From an uncultured Sutterella sp. (lineage in GTDB: Bacteria; Pseudomonadota; Gammaproteobacteria; Burkholderiales; Burkholderiaceae_F), in assembly GCA_900767875.1 (NCBI GenBank), contig CAAGAT010000074.1, positions 43,902 through 107,901 on the forward strand: DNA of 64,000 nt, in the 5' to 3' direction. This document shows positions 15,446 to 23,304 of this stretch, piece by piece. Within the stretch, counting starts at the first letter, position 1. Each line of letters begins with the position of its first letter. A program made the translations under genes and the position numbers. The notes beneath the pieces are model-generated. The model was not told the origin of the DNA. It ran no database searches and worked only from the letters and a program-made list of their open reading frames with translations.

Positions 15446-17497
15446 TTACTTCTTGGCTTCAGTCTTGATGAGCGGGAAGTTGCCGTTATCAAGAATCTTC
15501 TGAGCCTGCGTCAGATAGGCATTGGCCGTATCAACGCGCTGCTTGAGGTAATCGGGAGCGTGAACACCCCAGGAACCGTCTTCTTCAACCTGCTTGATGA
15601 TGTCGGCAGCCTTGTCGACGAGCAGCATGATTTCGGTCTTGGCTTCAACGGTGAGCTTCGTGACTTCAAGAAGCTTGTTGATGCGCTGCAGGGTGGCCTT
15701 GGCAACCTTGTGACCGTCCTTAACCGGGTTCTGCCACTTCATGACTTCACCGTAGATGGTCTTCTGGTCACCGTACTGCAGGCCCTTTTCGAGCTCGGAC
15801 AGGAACAGGCTGTGGCAGCCCTTGTTGTCCATCACACCCTTTTCGGCGTTGGCCGTACGGGCGCAGGACCACATCAGGTCAACGTAGCCGTGGCCTTCTT
15901 CGTCACGGGCAACGTGCCAGCCCTTGGAGTTGGAAGCACGAGACTGACCTTCGGCCGGGTTCATCATCTTCTTTTCCGGATCAACCATGATCTTGAAGAG
16001 GTGAGAACGACGAACGGCGTCGAAGCCCGCCATGTCGGGACGCTGGATGGCCGTGAAGTTTTCGCAGCTCATCGTGAACGGCATATGGCAGTCCACGCAG
16101 TCCATCTTCTGGTGGGTGTTGGTGTTGGCAACCACATCAGCCTGGGTCTTATGGCAATCCTGGCAGGTCTTGCGGATCGCGGGCTTGGTGTAATAGGACT
16201 TCCAATCGTTGCTGGTGACTTCGTGCGGATCGTGGCAGGTCACGCAGCGCATGCCCTTTTCATAGTGCTTGGACATCATCAGCTGAGAGCCTTCCGTACC
16301 GCAGGACGGGCAGGACGACTTCGTCTTGATGTTGAAACCCTTTTCAAGCTTGCCGTGAGCGGACGGAAGCTTGTAGTCGCTTTCCACGAAGTTGGAGCGC
16401 TGGTGGCAGCGTTCGCAGTTGGACTGGAAGCCGTTGGATTCGGCGCCCACGAGGTGGCCGCCGGCGCCGTGGCATTCTTCACAAGAGATGCCGCGCGAAA
16501 CGGTGTGCTTCTGCAGTTCTTCGGCGTTGCCCAGAGCCTTGAAGAATTCGTCCTTGCTCTTAAAGTCGAACTTGAAGGCGTGGCAGACTTCGCAGTAGGA
16601 AGTCGCGGACTGGAACAGCAGCTTCTGTTCAAAGGTCGAACCGTAGGAGGTCATACCCCACTGGTGCGAAGCGGACGGACCGAACTGGCTGAGCTGGGTC
16701 GGGAAGTCCGGAATCACCTTCTGGATTTCCTTGGCCTTTTCGGGGGTCAGCCACTGAGCCCAACCGCGGGAGAACTGATTGCCGCCGGCAACCACGGTAC
16801 CCGTACCCTTGCTCAGCAGGCCATCACGCACGTGGTAGGCACCGCGCACGAGCCACTTGTCGACGAAGCCGTACTTCGTGCGGGGCGTACCGATCGTGGC
16901 GTAAATGTCTTCGGGCATGATGCCGTCGGGCAGGATCGACGCCTGAGAGCCGTAAAGCTTCTTCTTCAGATCGTTGTCCACTTCGGGATGGTCGCCGGGG
17001 AAGCGAACCGTCTGAGCGTGACGGGAGCGCTTCCACTTCTGGTACTGGATCGCGTGGCATTCGCCGCAGCGTTCCGGACCGACGAAGCGGTTGGGGAAGT
17101 CAAGCACGGACTTGGCGGCCAGACGGTACTGCGAAGCGCTCGGGCGACCGCCCGCAAGCTTGGAGTAGGTCTGCGCGTTGCCTTCCGTCAGGAATTCCGA
17201 ACCACGGGTCGAAATCTTATAGACGCCCTTGATGCGGCCTTCTTCCGCATACTTGAAAATGGGGTGATTCTGGAAGAGCCAGTCCCACATTTCCTTTTCC
17301 TGGACGATGTAGTCCTGCAGCGTCTTGACGCCCATTTCCTTTTCGGTCGTCGACGGGTTATCCCAAACCTTCTGCGTGACGGCGTTCACGGTCTTGTTGC
17401 CGACACCCGGGGTGGCAGCAGCCTGAGCACCGGAGGCAATCAGCGCAGCGGAGCAAAACAGCGTGGCAGTCGCCGTTTTGATCATTCTTGTTGTCAT
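15446..17497 (-). CDS. mccA: Octaheme cytochrome c sulfite reductase (MccA/SirA type)
   Basis: A 683-residue periplasmic cytochrome with a Sec signal peptide (about 1-27). Seven CXXCH sites lie at residues 144, 302, 339, 361, 418, 445 and 467. The eighth heme motif is C545-X15-C561-H562, the hallmark of MccA/SirA sulfite reductases, which reduce sulfite to sulfide with six electrons. There is no CXXCK, so it is not NrfA. The only other mature cysteines are C396 and C399 (CPSCG) and C478, candidates for the Cu(I) ligands known from MccA. The ATG at 17497 has TAGGAGA seven bases upstream. It is the first gene of the locus. Confidence 0.95.
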   Translation of the reverse strand: MTTRMIKTATATLFCSAALIASGAQAAATPGVGNKTVNAVTQKVWDNPSTTEKEMGVKTLQDYIVQEKEMWDWLFQNHPIFKYAEEGRIKGVYKISTRGSEFLTEGNAQTYSKLAGGRPSASQYRLAAKSVLDFPNRFVGPERCGECHAIQYQKWKRSRHAQTVRFPGDHPEVDNDLKKKLYGSQASILPDGIMPEDIYATIGTPRTKYGFVDKWLVRGAYHVRDGLLSKGTGTVVAGGNQFSRGWAQWLTPEKAKEIQKVIPDFPTQLSQFGPSASHQWGMTSYGSTFEQKLLFQSATSYCEVCHAFKFDFKSKDEFFKALGNAEELQKHTVSRGISCEECHGAGGHLVGAESNGFQSNCERCHQRSNFVESDYKLPSAHGKLEKGFNIKTKSSCPSCGTEGSQLMMSKHYEKGMRCVTCHDPHEVTSNDWKSYYTKPAIRKTCQDCHKTQADVVANTNTHQKMDCVDCHMPFTMSCENFTAIQRPDMAGFDAVRRSHLFKIMVDPEKKMMNPAEGQSRASNSKGWHVARDEEGHGYVDLMWSCARTANAEKGVMDNKGCHSLFLSELEKGLQYGDQKTIYGEVMKWQNPVKDGHKVAKATLQRINKLLEVTKLTVEAKTEIMLLVDKAADIIKQVEEDGSWGVHAPDYLKQRVDTANAYLTQAQKILDNGNFPLIKTEAKK
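15812..15865 (-). other. CX15CH heme-binding motif of MccA
   Basis: Reading on the minus strand, Cys545 is followed by exactly fifteen residues and then Cys561-His562. Known MccA/SirA enzymes bind their eighth heme through this spacing and need a dedicated CcmF-type lyase for it. Confidence 0.9.
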
Positions 17498-17682
17498 CTC
17501 AAATCTCCTAATTATTTTTAGCCTGCGCCGTCGGGAAGGGCGTCGCAGACGCCGTGGGGTCTTCAAGAGACTCCGCGAGCAATGAAAGCGTAACTTAAGG
17601 TTGCCTTCAGGGAATTAGGAGTTTTATCGCAGTCCCTCACGAACTTTGATTAAAGTCGAATGCGGCGTTTTAAGGGGGTGAT

Positions 17683-17696
17683 TTGATACAGATCAA
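17683..17696. promoter_or_regulatory. FNR-type binding site upstream of mccA
   Basis: TTGATACAGATCAA matches the TTGAT-N4-ATCAA consensus in all ten fixed positions. Its centre is 192 bp upstream of the mccA start. A possible -10 (TTTAAT on the minus strand, 17649-17654) lies 28 nt beyond the box, longer than the usual class II spacing of 22, so the promoter architecture is unproven. Oxygen-responsive control of sulfite respiration is the expected meaning. Confidence 0.75.
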
Positions 17697-17765
17697 AATA
17701 AAAAAGGCCGAAATCGCTCAAAATACCTCTTAATGGGTGTTTTTTTGATCGAATTCCGACCTTTT
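17695..17765 (-). terminator. Terminator of the small membrane protein gene
   Basis: Two 22-23-nt arms (17702-17723 and 17743-17765) are near-perfect inverted repeats around a 19-nt loop. Read on the minus strand, the stem ends in CCTTTTTTATTTT. It separates the upstream gene from the mccA promoter and abuts the FNR box. Confidence 0.6.
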
Positions 17766-17865
17766 CGGGGCATTGCACCCCGTCCCTTGCGGGCTATCCC
17801 GATGTAATTCCCTCGGCGTACCAAACCCGATTGGGCGGCGCGGCGACTACGCCCTCTGAACTATA

Positions 17866-18249
17866 TCAAAGGTCTTTGCGTTTGATCTCTTCGACGACGA
17901 CCGCATCCTCGATGACGGTCGTGCGTTTGATGCCGGTGCGGGCCTGTCCGGCCTTCAGATCGTCGTCGGTGCGCTCTTGGTTTTGCGGCTCGGCGGCCGC
18001 CTCACCCGCACGGTGGCGCAGCATCTCTTCGGCCTGCTTTTGCATGCGCGCAAACGGATCGCCGTAACGCCAGCGGCTGTACAGGCCGTAAAGGGCCACG
18101 CAGCCCACGAAGATCAGCGCGGCCAAAAACAAGCCCCCGATGATCGGCAGCAGCAAAATCGCCAGCCCCACCAAACCGGCCAGCACGACGGCCGAGGCCA
18201 GGAAAGCGACGACGGGATTGACGGGACGGCCGTTGATGTAAAGAGCCAT
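17866..18249 (-). CDS. Small two-span membrane protein of unknown function
   Basis: A 127-residue protein with two adjacent hydrophobic segments (about 12-33 and 36-58) and a charged cytoplasmic tail rich in Glu, Arg and Lys (ERTDDDLKAGQ, VVVEEIKRKDL). I do not recognise the family. The ATG at 18249 starts directly before the hydrophobic part, and codon third positions are GC-rich as in neighbours, which supports a real gene. It is set off from mccA by a terminator, so it is probably not part of the sulfite locus. Confidence 0.65.
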   Translation of the reverse strand: MALYINGRPVNPVVAFLASAVVLAGLVGLAILLLPIIGGLFLAALIFVGCVALYGLYSRWRYGDPFARMQKQAEEMLRHRAGEAAAEPQNQERTDDDLKAGQARTGIKRTTVIEDAVVVEEIKRKDL

Positions 18250-18637
18250 GCTCTCAGTTCCTTATAAAGTCGAGGAAGTTGCAGTCAGTGTACCTGTCGA
18301 TTGCGTTTGTTTGATCGGGGACTTGGCAACCGTTTGTTTCGTTCTTTCTCCCATATGGAGTCTGTGGGTGCGTTTTTCCAGCCCCGGAGCTGTAAAAGTC
18401 CAAAAAATCAGCCCGCACGAGGCTTTTTAAGCTTTCCCAAATCACAAATCCTTTATCATTCGCTTCTCAACGAACTTTTGCGATCCCGCCCCCCTTTTTC
18501 AGGGTTTGCCATAGCCGGCTGACGCCGCCTCGGCTGAAGGGTCCGCCGACGTTTTTTTGCGGATCCGCGGCTTGTGCGCCCCTCTTGATGTTTGAGAGAG
18601 CCGCACCGCGGCGATTGCTTACAGACAAGAAATTGAT
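18250..18637. other. Divergent intergenic region before folE2
   Basis: This 388-bp stretch separates the divergent small membrane protein gene and folE2. It is visibly richer in A/T than the genes. I see no convincing ORF, RNA gene, riboswitch fold or Zur-like palindrome. It presumably holds both promoters. Confidence 0.5.
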
Positions 18638-19435
18638 ATGGATCAGACTAGCAATGTTCTGCCCGACGTCCAGAACCTGATGGACGGGCGCAATATTCCC
18701 ATCGACCGCGTCGGCATCCGTGACCTGACGGTGCCGCTGCAGGTGCAAAGCGTCAAGGGCCCCCAGCCGACGGTGGCCAAGGTCTGCATGTGCGTGTCCC
18801 TGCCCGCCGACAAGCGCGGTACCCACATGTCGCGCTTTGTCTCGCTCATGGCCGACAATCCCGAGCCCCTGTCGAGCGACATGATGCGCGCCACGCTCGA
18901 AAAGATGCTCGAGCTGCTCGAAGCCGAGGAAGGCTACATCGAAATCTCCTGCCCGTTCTTTGTGACCAAGACGAGCCCGATGTCCAAGCTCAAGAGCCTG
19001 ATGAACTACGACGTGCGCTTCATTGCCGAGCGCACGGCCGGCCGCACCCGCGTCGTGCAGGAAATCAGCGCGCCGGTGACGAGCCTGTGCCCGTGCAGCC
19101 GCGAAATCAGCGACTACGGTGCCCACAACCAGCGCTCGCACATCGTGGTGGCGCTCGAACTGGCCGGCCCCATGTCCCTGGAGGAACAGATCCGCTTTGC
19201 CGAAACCTCGGCCTCGTGCGAGTTGTGGAGCCGCCTCAAGCGCAACGACGAAAAGTACGTCACCGAGTTTGCGTACGACCATCCCAAGTTCGTCGAAGAC
19301 ATCATCCGCGACGTGTGCAAGCAGCTCAACGCGGACGATCGCGTCGTGTGGTACCGCGCCGAAGCCGAAAACTTTGAATCAATTCATAACCATTCGGCCT
19401 ACGCCACGATTTCGCGCGACAAGCGTCACGCGTAA
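18638..19435 (+). CDS. folE2: GTP cyclohydrolase FolE2 (type IB)
   Basis: A 265-residue enzyme making 7,8-dihydroneopterin triphosphate from GTP, the first step of folate (and queuosine-type) synthesis. Family signatures are KRGTHMSRF (about 59-67), the SCPFFV strand and the metal-site loop SLCPCSREISDYGAHNQRS (about 148-166). The length matches FolE2. FolE2 tolerates metals other than zinc and is often made when zinc is short, but I see no Zur box. A terminator follows. Confidence 0.93.
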   Translation: MDQTSNVLPDVQNLMDGRNIPIDRVGIRDLTVPLQVQSVKGPQPTVAKVCMCVSLPADKRGTHMSRFVSLMADNPEPLSSDMMRATLEKMLELLEAEEGYIEISCPFFVTKTSPMSKLKSLMNYDVRFIAERTAGRTRVVQEISAPVTSLCPCSREISDYGAHNQRSHIVVALELAGPMSLEEQIRFAETSASCELWSRLKRNDEKYVTEFAYDHPKFVEDIIRDVCKQLNADDRVVWYRAEAENFESIHNHSAYATISRDKRHA

Positions 19436-19458
19436 AATTCAAAAATCAGAAAAATCGG

Positions 19459-19487
19459 CAGGCGGTCTTTTTGACCGCCTGTTGTTA
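19459..19487 (+). terminator. Terminator after folE2
   Basis: CAGGCGGTC (19459-19467) and GACCGCCTG (19473-19481) form a perfect 9-bp stem with a TTTTT loop. It is followed by TTGTTAT. Confidence 0.7.
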
Positions 19488-19531
19488 TGCGGCCGCCGCG
19501 GCCGCCCTCCTTCCAAAGTTAGACACCCATC

Positions 19532-21262
19532 ATGATCGAAGACCAGAAACTGGCACTCACCGAAATGCTCAACCGCGCCCTGACCGCCTGCGGCCAGTCG
19601 CCCGAACCCATCCGTCTGGAGCGCCCCAAGCAGGCCGGTCACGGTGACCTGGCGAGCAACATCGCCCTGCAGTGCGCCAAGAAGGCGGGCAAGAACCCGC
19701 GCGAGTTGGCCACTTCTCTGGTTGAGGCCATGAAAAAGGACGCCGCCTTCGGTGACATTCTCTCGGACGCGGAAATCGCCGGTCCGGGCTTCATCAACTT
19801 CCGCTTCTCGCAGGAAGCCAAGGTGCACGCCGTACGCGACGTGCTGCGCCGCGCCGAAAACTACGGCAAGAGCGATGCCTTTGCCGGCAAGAGCGTGCTG
19901 CTCGAGTACGTCTCGGCCAACCCGACCGGCCCCCTGCACCTCGGCCACGCCCGTCAGGGCGCCTTGGGCGACGTTCTGTCGCGCATCATGGCCACGCAGG
20001 GCTATCGCGTGATGCGCGAGTTCTACTACAACGACGCGGGCGTTCAGATTCACAATCTGGCCATTTCGGTGCAGGCCCGCGCCAAGGAACTCGCCGGCGA
20101 GCAGACGGCCGAAGCCTTCCCGGAAAACGGCTATCACGGCGACTACATCATGGACATCGCCCGTGACTTCACGGCCAAAAAGAGCGTGATCACGACCGCG
20201 GGCGAAACGATCGAATCGACGGGCGACACGAACGACCTCGACCTCGTCCGCCGCTACTCCGTGGCCTACCTGCGCAACGAACAGGACGCCGACCTCAAGC
20301 AGCTCGGCGTGGCCTTCGACAACTTCTATCTGGAAAGCTCGCTTTACACCGACGGGCGTGTGGCCAAGGCGGTCGAGGCGATCGTCAAGGCGGGCTACAC
20401 GTACGAGGCCGACGGCGCACTGTGGCTACGTACCACCGACGAAGCCTTCAAGGACTTTAAGGACGACAAGGACCGCGTGATGCGCAAGAAGGACGGTTAC
20501 TACACCTACTTCGTGCCCGACGTGGCCTATCACCTGGCCAAGTTCGAACGCGGCTTTGACCGCGCCATCAACATTCAGGGGGCGGATCACCACGGCACGG
20601 TCGCGCGCGTGCGCATCGGCCTGCAGGCCGCCTCCAAGACGCTGGGCATCACGATTCCCAAGACCTTCCCCGAGTACCTGCTGCACAAGATGCTGCTCGT
20701 CGTCAAGGACGGTCAGGAAGTCAAGATGAGTAAGCGCGCGGGCACCTACGTCACCCTGCGCGACCTTGTCGACTGGGTCGGCCGCGACGCCGCCCGCTTC
20801 TTCCTGGTCTCCCGCAAGTCCGACGCCGAATTCGTCTTTGACATCAATCTGGCCTGCTCCAAGTCCGACGAAAACCCGGTCTACTACCTGCAGTACGCCC
20901 ACGCGCGCATCTGCTCGGTGCTGCGTCAGGCCGCCGAAAAGGGCTTTGCCGTTCCGACAGCCGAAGAAGCCGCTTCGGCCGACCTCTCGAGCCTGACGGG
21001 TGCGGCCGCCACGGCGCTGGCCGGCAAGTTCGCCGGCTACGGCGAAACGCTGGCCGTGGCCGCCCGCGATCTGGCCCCGCACCTGATCTGCGTGTACCTC
21101 AAGGAGCTGGCCGCCGACTTCCACGCCTTCTACAACGCCGAGCGCGTGCTCGTCGACGACGAAGCCGAACGCAAGGCGCGTCTGGCCCTTTGCATGGCCG
21201 CCCGTCAGGTGCTGGCCAACGGTCTGGCCGTGCTGGGCGTGAGCGCGCCCGAACACATGTAA
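19532..21262 (+). CDS. argS: Arginyl-tRNA synthetase
   Basis: A 576-residue class I synthetase that charges tRNA-Arg. It has the N-terminal Add-1 domain (about 1-100), the HIGH-equivalent SANPTGPLHLGHARQG (about 128-143), the KMSKR-equivalent VKMSKRAG and the C-terminal DALR anticodon-binding domain. The length is normal. It starts a run of four close plus-strand genes (argS, SPOR, dsbA, SDR) in an order common in Burkholderiales. Confidence 0.97.
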   Translation: MIEDQKLALTEMLNRALTACGQSPEPIRLERPKQAGHGDLASNIALQCAKKAGKNPRELATSLVEAMKKDAAFGDILSDAEIAGPGFINFRFSQEAKVHAVRDVLRRAENYGKSDAFAGKSVLLEYVSANPTGPLHLGHARQGALGDVLSRIMATQGYRVMREFYYNDAGVQIHNLAISVQARAKELAGEQTAEAFPENGYHGDYIMDIARDFTAKKSVITTAGETIESTGDTNDLDLVRRYSVAYLRNEQDADLKQLGVAFDNFYLESSLYTDGRVAKAVEAIVKAGYTYEADGALWLRTTDEAFKDFKDDKDRVMRKKDGYYTYFVPDVAYHLAKFERGFDRAINIQGADHHGTVARVRIGLQAASKTLGITIPKTFPEYLLHKMLLVVKDGQEVKMSKRAGTYVTLRDLVDWVGRDAARFFLVSRKSDAEFVFDINLACSKSDENPVYYLQYAHARICSVLRQAAEKGFAVPTAEEAASADLSSLTGAAATALAGKFAGYGETLAVAARDLAPHLICVYLKELAADFHAFYNAERVLVDDEAERKARLALCMAARQVLANGLAVLGVSAPEHM

Positions 21263-21277
21263 CCCACAGAGGACACG

Positions 21278-21796
21278 ATGCGAAAGTACTCCGGCGCGGC
21301 GCTGTTCTGGTCCTTTTCGATGGGCGTGGTGACCGCGCTCATCCTCGCGGCCGCGGCGTTCATCGTCATCACGAACGCCCCGATTCCGTTCGTCAACAAG
21401 ATCCAGCAGGTCAACACCTCGGTCAACGAGGCGCTGTTGGACGGCAAATCGATTGACCCCAACCGCAAGCTCTACGATGCGGGACAGGGCAGTGAGCAGA
21501 CCGAAAGCCAGGTCGCCGCGGTGACCGCCGGCGGCCAGGGCGCCAGCGAAGTGGTGGACACCGACCGCTGGTGGGTCAACGCGGGCACCTTCTCCGAGCT
21601 GCCCGACGCCGAAAAGGTGCGCGGTCAGATCGCCTTTACGGGCAACGACGCCCAGATCGAATACCGCCGCGAAGCCGGCAAGCGCGTCTACCGCGTGCGC
21701 CTCGGACCGTTTGAAAACGAAACGGCCGCCGAAGAGATCCGACAGACCCTGGCCGACAACGGCATTCAGGGCTCCGTCATGCACCAGTCCAACTAA
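21278..21796 (+). CDS. SPOR-domain membrane protein
   Basis: A 172-residue protein with one membrane anchor (about 9-33), a linker, and a C-terminal SPOR domain (about 97-168: WWVNAGTFSELPDAEKVRG through VYRVRLGPFENETAAEEIR). SPOR domains bind denuded glycan strands at division sites. It lies 15 bp after argS and just before dsbA. Confidence 0.88.
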   Translation: MRKYSGAALFWSFSMGVVTALILAAAAFIVITNAPIPFVNKIQQVNTSVNEALLDGKSIDPNRKLYDAGQGSEQTESQVAAVTAGGQGASEVVDTDRWWVNAGTFSELPDAEKVRGQIAFTGNDAQIEYRREAGKRVYRVRLGPFENETAAEEIRQTLADNGIQGSVMHQSN

Positions 21797-21822
21797 CCTT
21801 TGACATTACTGAAAGCACTACG

Positions 21823-22482
21823 ATGATTTCCCGCCGACTTCTTCTGTCTTCGGCCGCGGCTCTGGGCGCGGTTCCGTTCCCGGATTTGCTTCTTGCCGCC
21901 CCCGTCAATCCGACGCTCGGCAAGGAATACACCGCGGTGCGCCCTGCGCTGGAATTTCCCAAGAGCCCCGTGGTCATTCACGACTTTTTTGCCTACACCT
22001 GCCCGCATTGCCTGTCGTTTGCGCCGCTGATGGAGCAGTACACCCTTTCCAAGAAGTCCGATCCGAACGTCAAGATCGTGCCCGTGCCCGTGGCCTGGAC
22101 CGACGATCTGTCGATCTTCCCGCGCGTGTACTACGCCTTTGAAGCCAAGGGTCTGATCGAGAAGCTGCACATGAACTTCTGGACCTGGGTGATCCGCGAG
22201 GAACACGACTGGAAGACGCTCGAAGACATCGAAAAGGACGTGCTCGGCTGGGTCAAGGCCCACGGCGAAGATCCGGACAAGTTCCGCGAACTGCTCGGCA
22301 GCTTCTCGGTGGTGAGCAAGTACCATCAGGCCACCCGCATGTGGAAGAACTACGGCGTGGACGCCACCCCCTGCATCGGCGTGGACGGCCGCTGGATCAC
22401 GGCGCCGCATCTGGCCGGTACCCGTCAGGGCGCCATCGACGTCACCGAATGGCTCGTCAAGAAAGCCCTCGAGGAAAAGTAA
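21823..22482 (+). CDS. dsbA: Thiol:disulfide interchange protein DsbA
   Basis: A 219-residue periplasmic oxidase. A signal peptide ends near LLAAP. The active site is FFAYTCPHCLSF (CPHC as in DsbA), and a cis-Pro loop follows in DATPCIG. It introduces disulfides into exported proteins. The next gene starts immediately after its stop. In an organism with cytochrome biogenesis genes, DsbA oxidises CXXCH pairs that TlpA/CcmG-type proteins must then reduce. Confidence 0.92.
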   Translation: MISRRLLLSSAAALGAVPFPDLLLAAPVNPTLGKEYTAVRPALEFPKSPVVIHDFFAYTCPHCLSFAPLMEQYTLSKKSDPNVKIVPVPVAWTDDLSIFPRVYYAFEAKGLIEKLHMNFWTWVIREEHDWKTLEDIEKDVLGWVKAHGEDPDKFRELLGSFSVVSKYHQATRMWKNYGVDATPCIGVDGRWITAPHLAGTRQGAIDVTEWLVKKALEEK

Positions 22483-23253
22483 ATGCGCGTCTTCATCACA
22501 GGGGCCTCGAGCGGCATCGGCCAGGCACTGGCCCGGCGCTTTGACGCCATGGGCGCCGAACTCGGCCTGGTGGGCCGTAGCCGGGAAAAGCTCGAAGCCA
22601 CGCTCGGCCAAATGCACAACGCCGAGCGCCATGCGATCTATGCCCTCGACGTCACCGACCGCGCGGCGCTTTTTGCGGCCGCCCGCGACTTTGACGCCAA
22701 GGCGCCCGTCGACATCGTGCTGGCCAACGCCGGCATTTCGATCGGCGTGAAAACCGAATACGAAGAAGACCTCGACGTGCTCGAGAAGGTCTACCGCACC
22801 AACGTTTTTGCGATGGCCGCGACCTTTCATCCCTTCATCGAACCGATGAGCAAGCGCGGCGGCGGTCAGTTCGTCGGCATCGGCTCGGTGGCCGGCATCC
22901 GCGGCCTACCCGGTAGCGAAGCGTACTGCTCGAGCAAGGCGGCCGTGATCAGCTACCTCGAGAGCCTGCGCAACGACGTGCGCAAGTACGGCATCGCCGT
23001 CACGACGATCTGCCCGGGGTTCGTGCGCACGCCGCTGACGGCCAAAAACCCCTACCGCATGCCCTTCATTCTCGAGACCGACGAATTCGCCGGCCGCGCG
23101 GTCAAGGCGATTCTGGCCAAGGACTCGTACCGCGTCATTCCCTGGCAGATGGCCTGGGTAGCGCGCCTACTCAAGATCCTGCCCGACGCGGTCTTTGACC
23201 GTGCCTTAAGCGGCCGCGGCGAAAAGCCACGCGCCAAAGATCTCGACCTCTGA
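22483..23253 (+). CDS. Short-chain dehydrogenase/reductase
   Basis: A 256-residue SDR-family oxidoreductase: nucleotide-binding GASSGIGQALARRF (about 7-20), the NAG motif (LANAGIS) and the catalytic Ser-Tyr-Lys set in GSVAGIRGLPGSEAYCSSKA. The substrate cannot be told. The ATG follows the dsbA stop with no gap, so the two are translationally coupled. Confidence 0.88.
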   Translation: MRVFITGASSGIGQALARRFDAMGAELGLVGRSREKLEATLGQMHNAERHAIYALDVTDRAALFAAARDFDAKAPVDIVLANAGISIGVKTEYEEDLDVLEKVYRTNVFAMAATFHPFIEPMSKRGGGQFVGIGSVAGIRGLPGSEAYCSSKAAVISYLESLRNDVRKYGIAVTTICPGFVRTPLTAKNPYRMPFILETDEFAGRAVKAILAKDSYRVIPWQMAWVARLLKILPDAVFDRALSGRGEKPRAKDLDL

Positions 23254-23257
23254 TGCA

Positions 23258-23292
23258 AACGCCCCGATTTCGGTCGGGGCGTTTCGTTTCGG
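23258..23292. terminator. Terminator between SDR gene and rsmI
   Basis: AACGCCCCGA (23258-23267) and TCGGGGCGTT (23274-23283) form a 10-bp stem followed by TCGTTTC. It lies between convergent genes and may serve both. Confidence 0.75.
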
Positions 23293-23304
23293 GGGCGGAT
23301 TCTT

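Larger units (their letters stand above)
17498..17865. other. Intergenic region upstream of mccA
   Basis: This 368-bp stretch has no credible gene. It holds the mccA leader with a 6-bp hairpin (GGCGTC/GACGCC, 17539-17553), a perfect FNR-type palindrome and a long A/T-flanked inverted repeat. The inverted repeat reads as the terminator of the next minus-strand gene. Confidence 0.7.

Noticed and set aside
15446..17497. NrfA nitrite reductase as identity for the multiheme cytochrome
   Set aside because: NrfA has five hemes with a CXXCK site. This protein has seven CXXCH plus CX15CH and no CXXCK.
15560..17521. 653-codon open frame on the plus strand opposite mccA
   Set aside because: It mirrors the real gene: eight heme motifs are encoded on the minus strand, and the plus reading has no recognisable domain.
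17702..17765. Long inverted repeat as an operator for mccA
   Set aside because: Read on the minus strand it ends in a T-rich tract right after the small membrane protein gene, so terminator is the simpler reading. A double role is not excluded.
18638..19435. QueF nitrile reductase
   Set aside because: The KRGTHMSRF and SLCPCSREIS motifs and the length match FolE2, a distinct member of the tunnelling fold.
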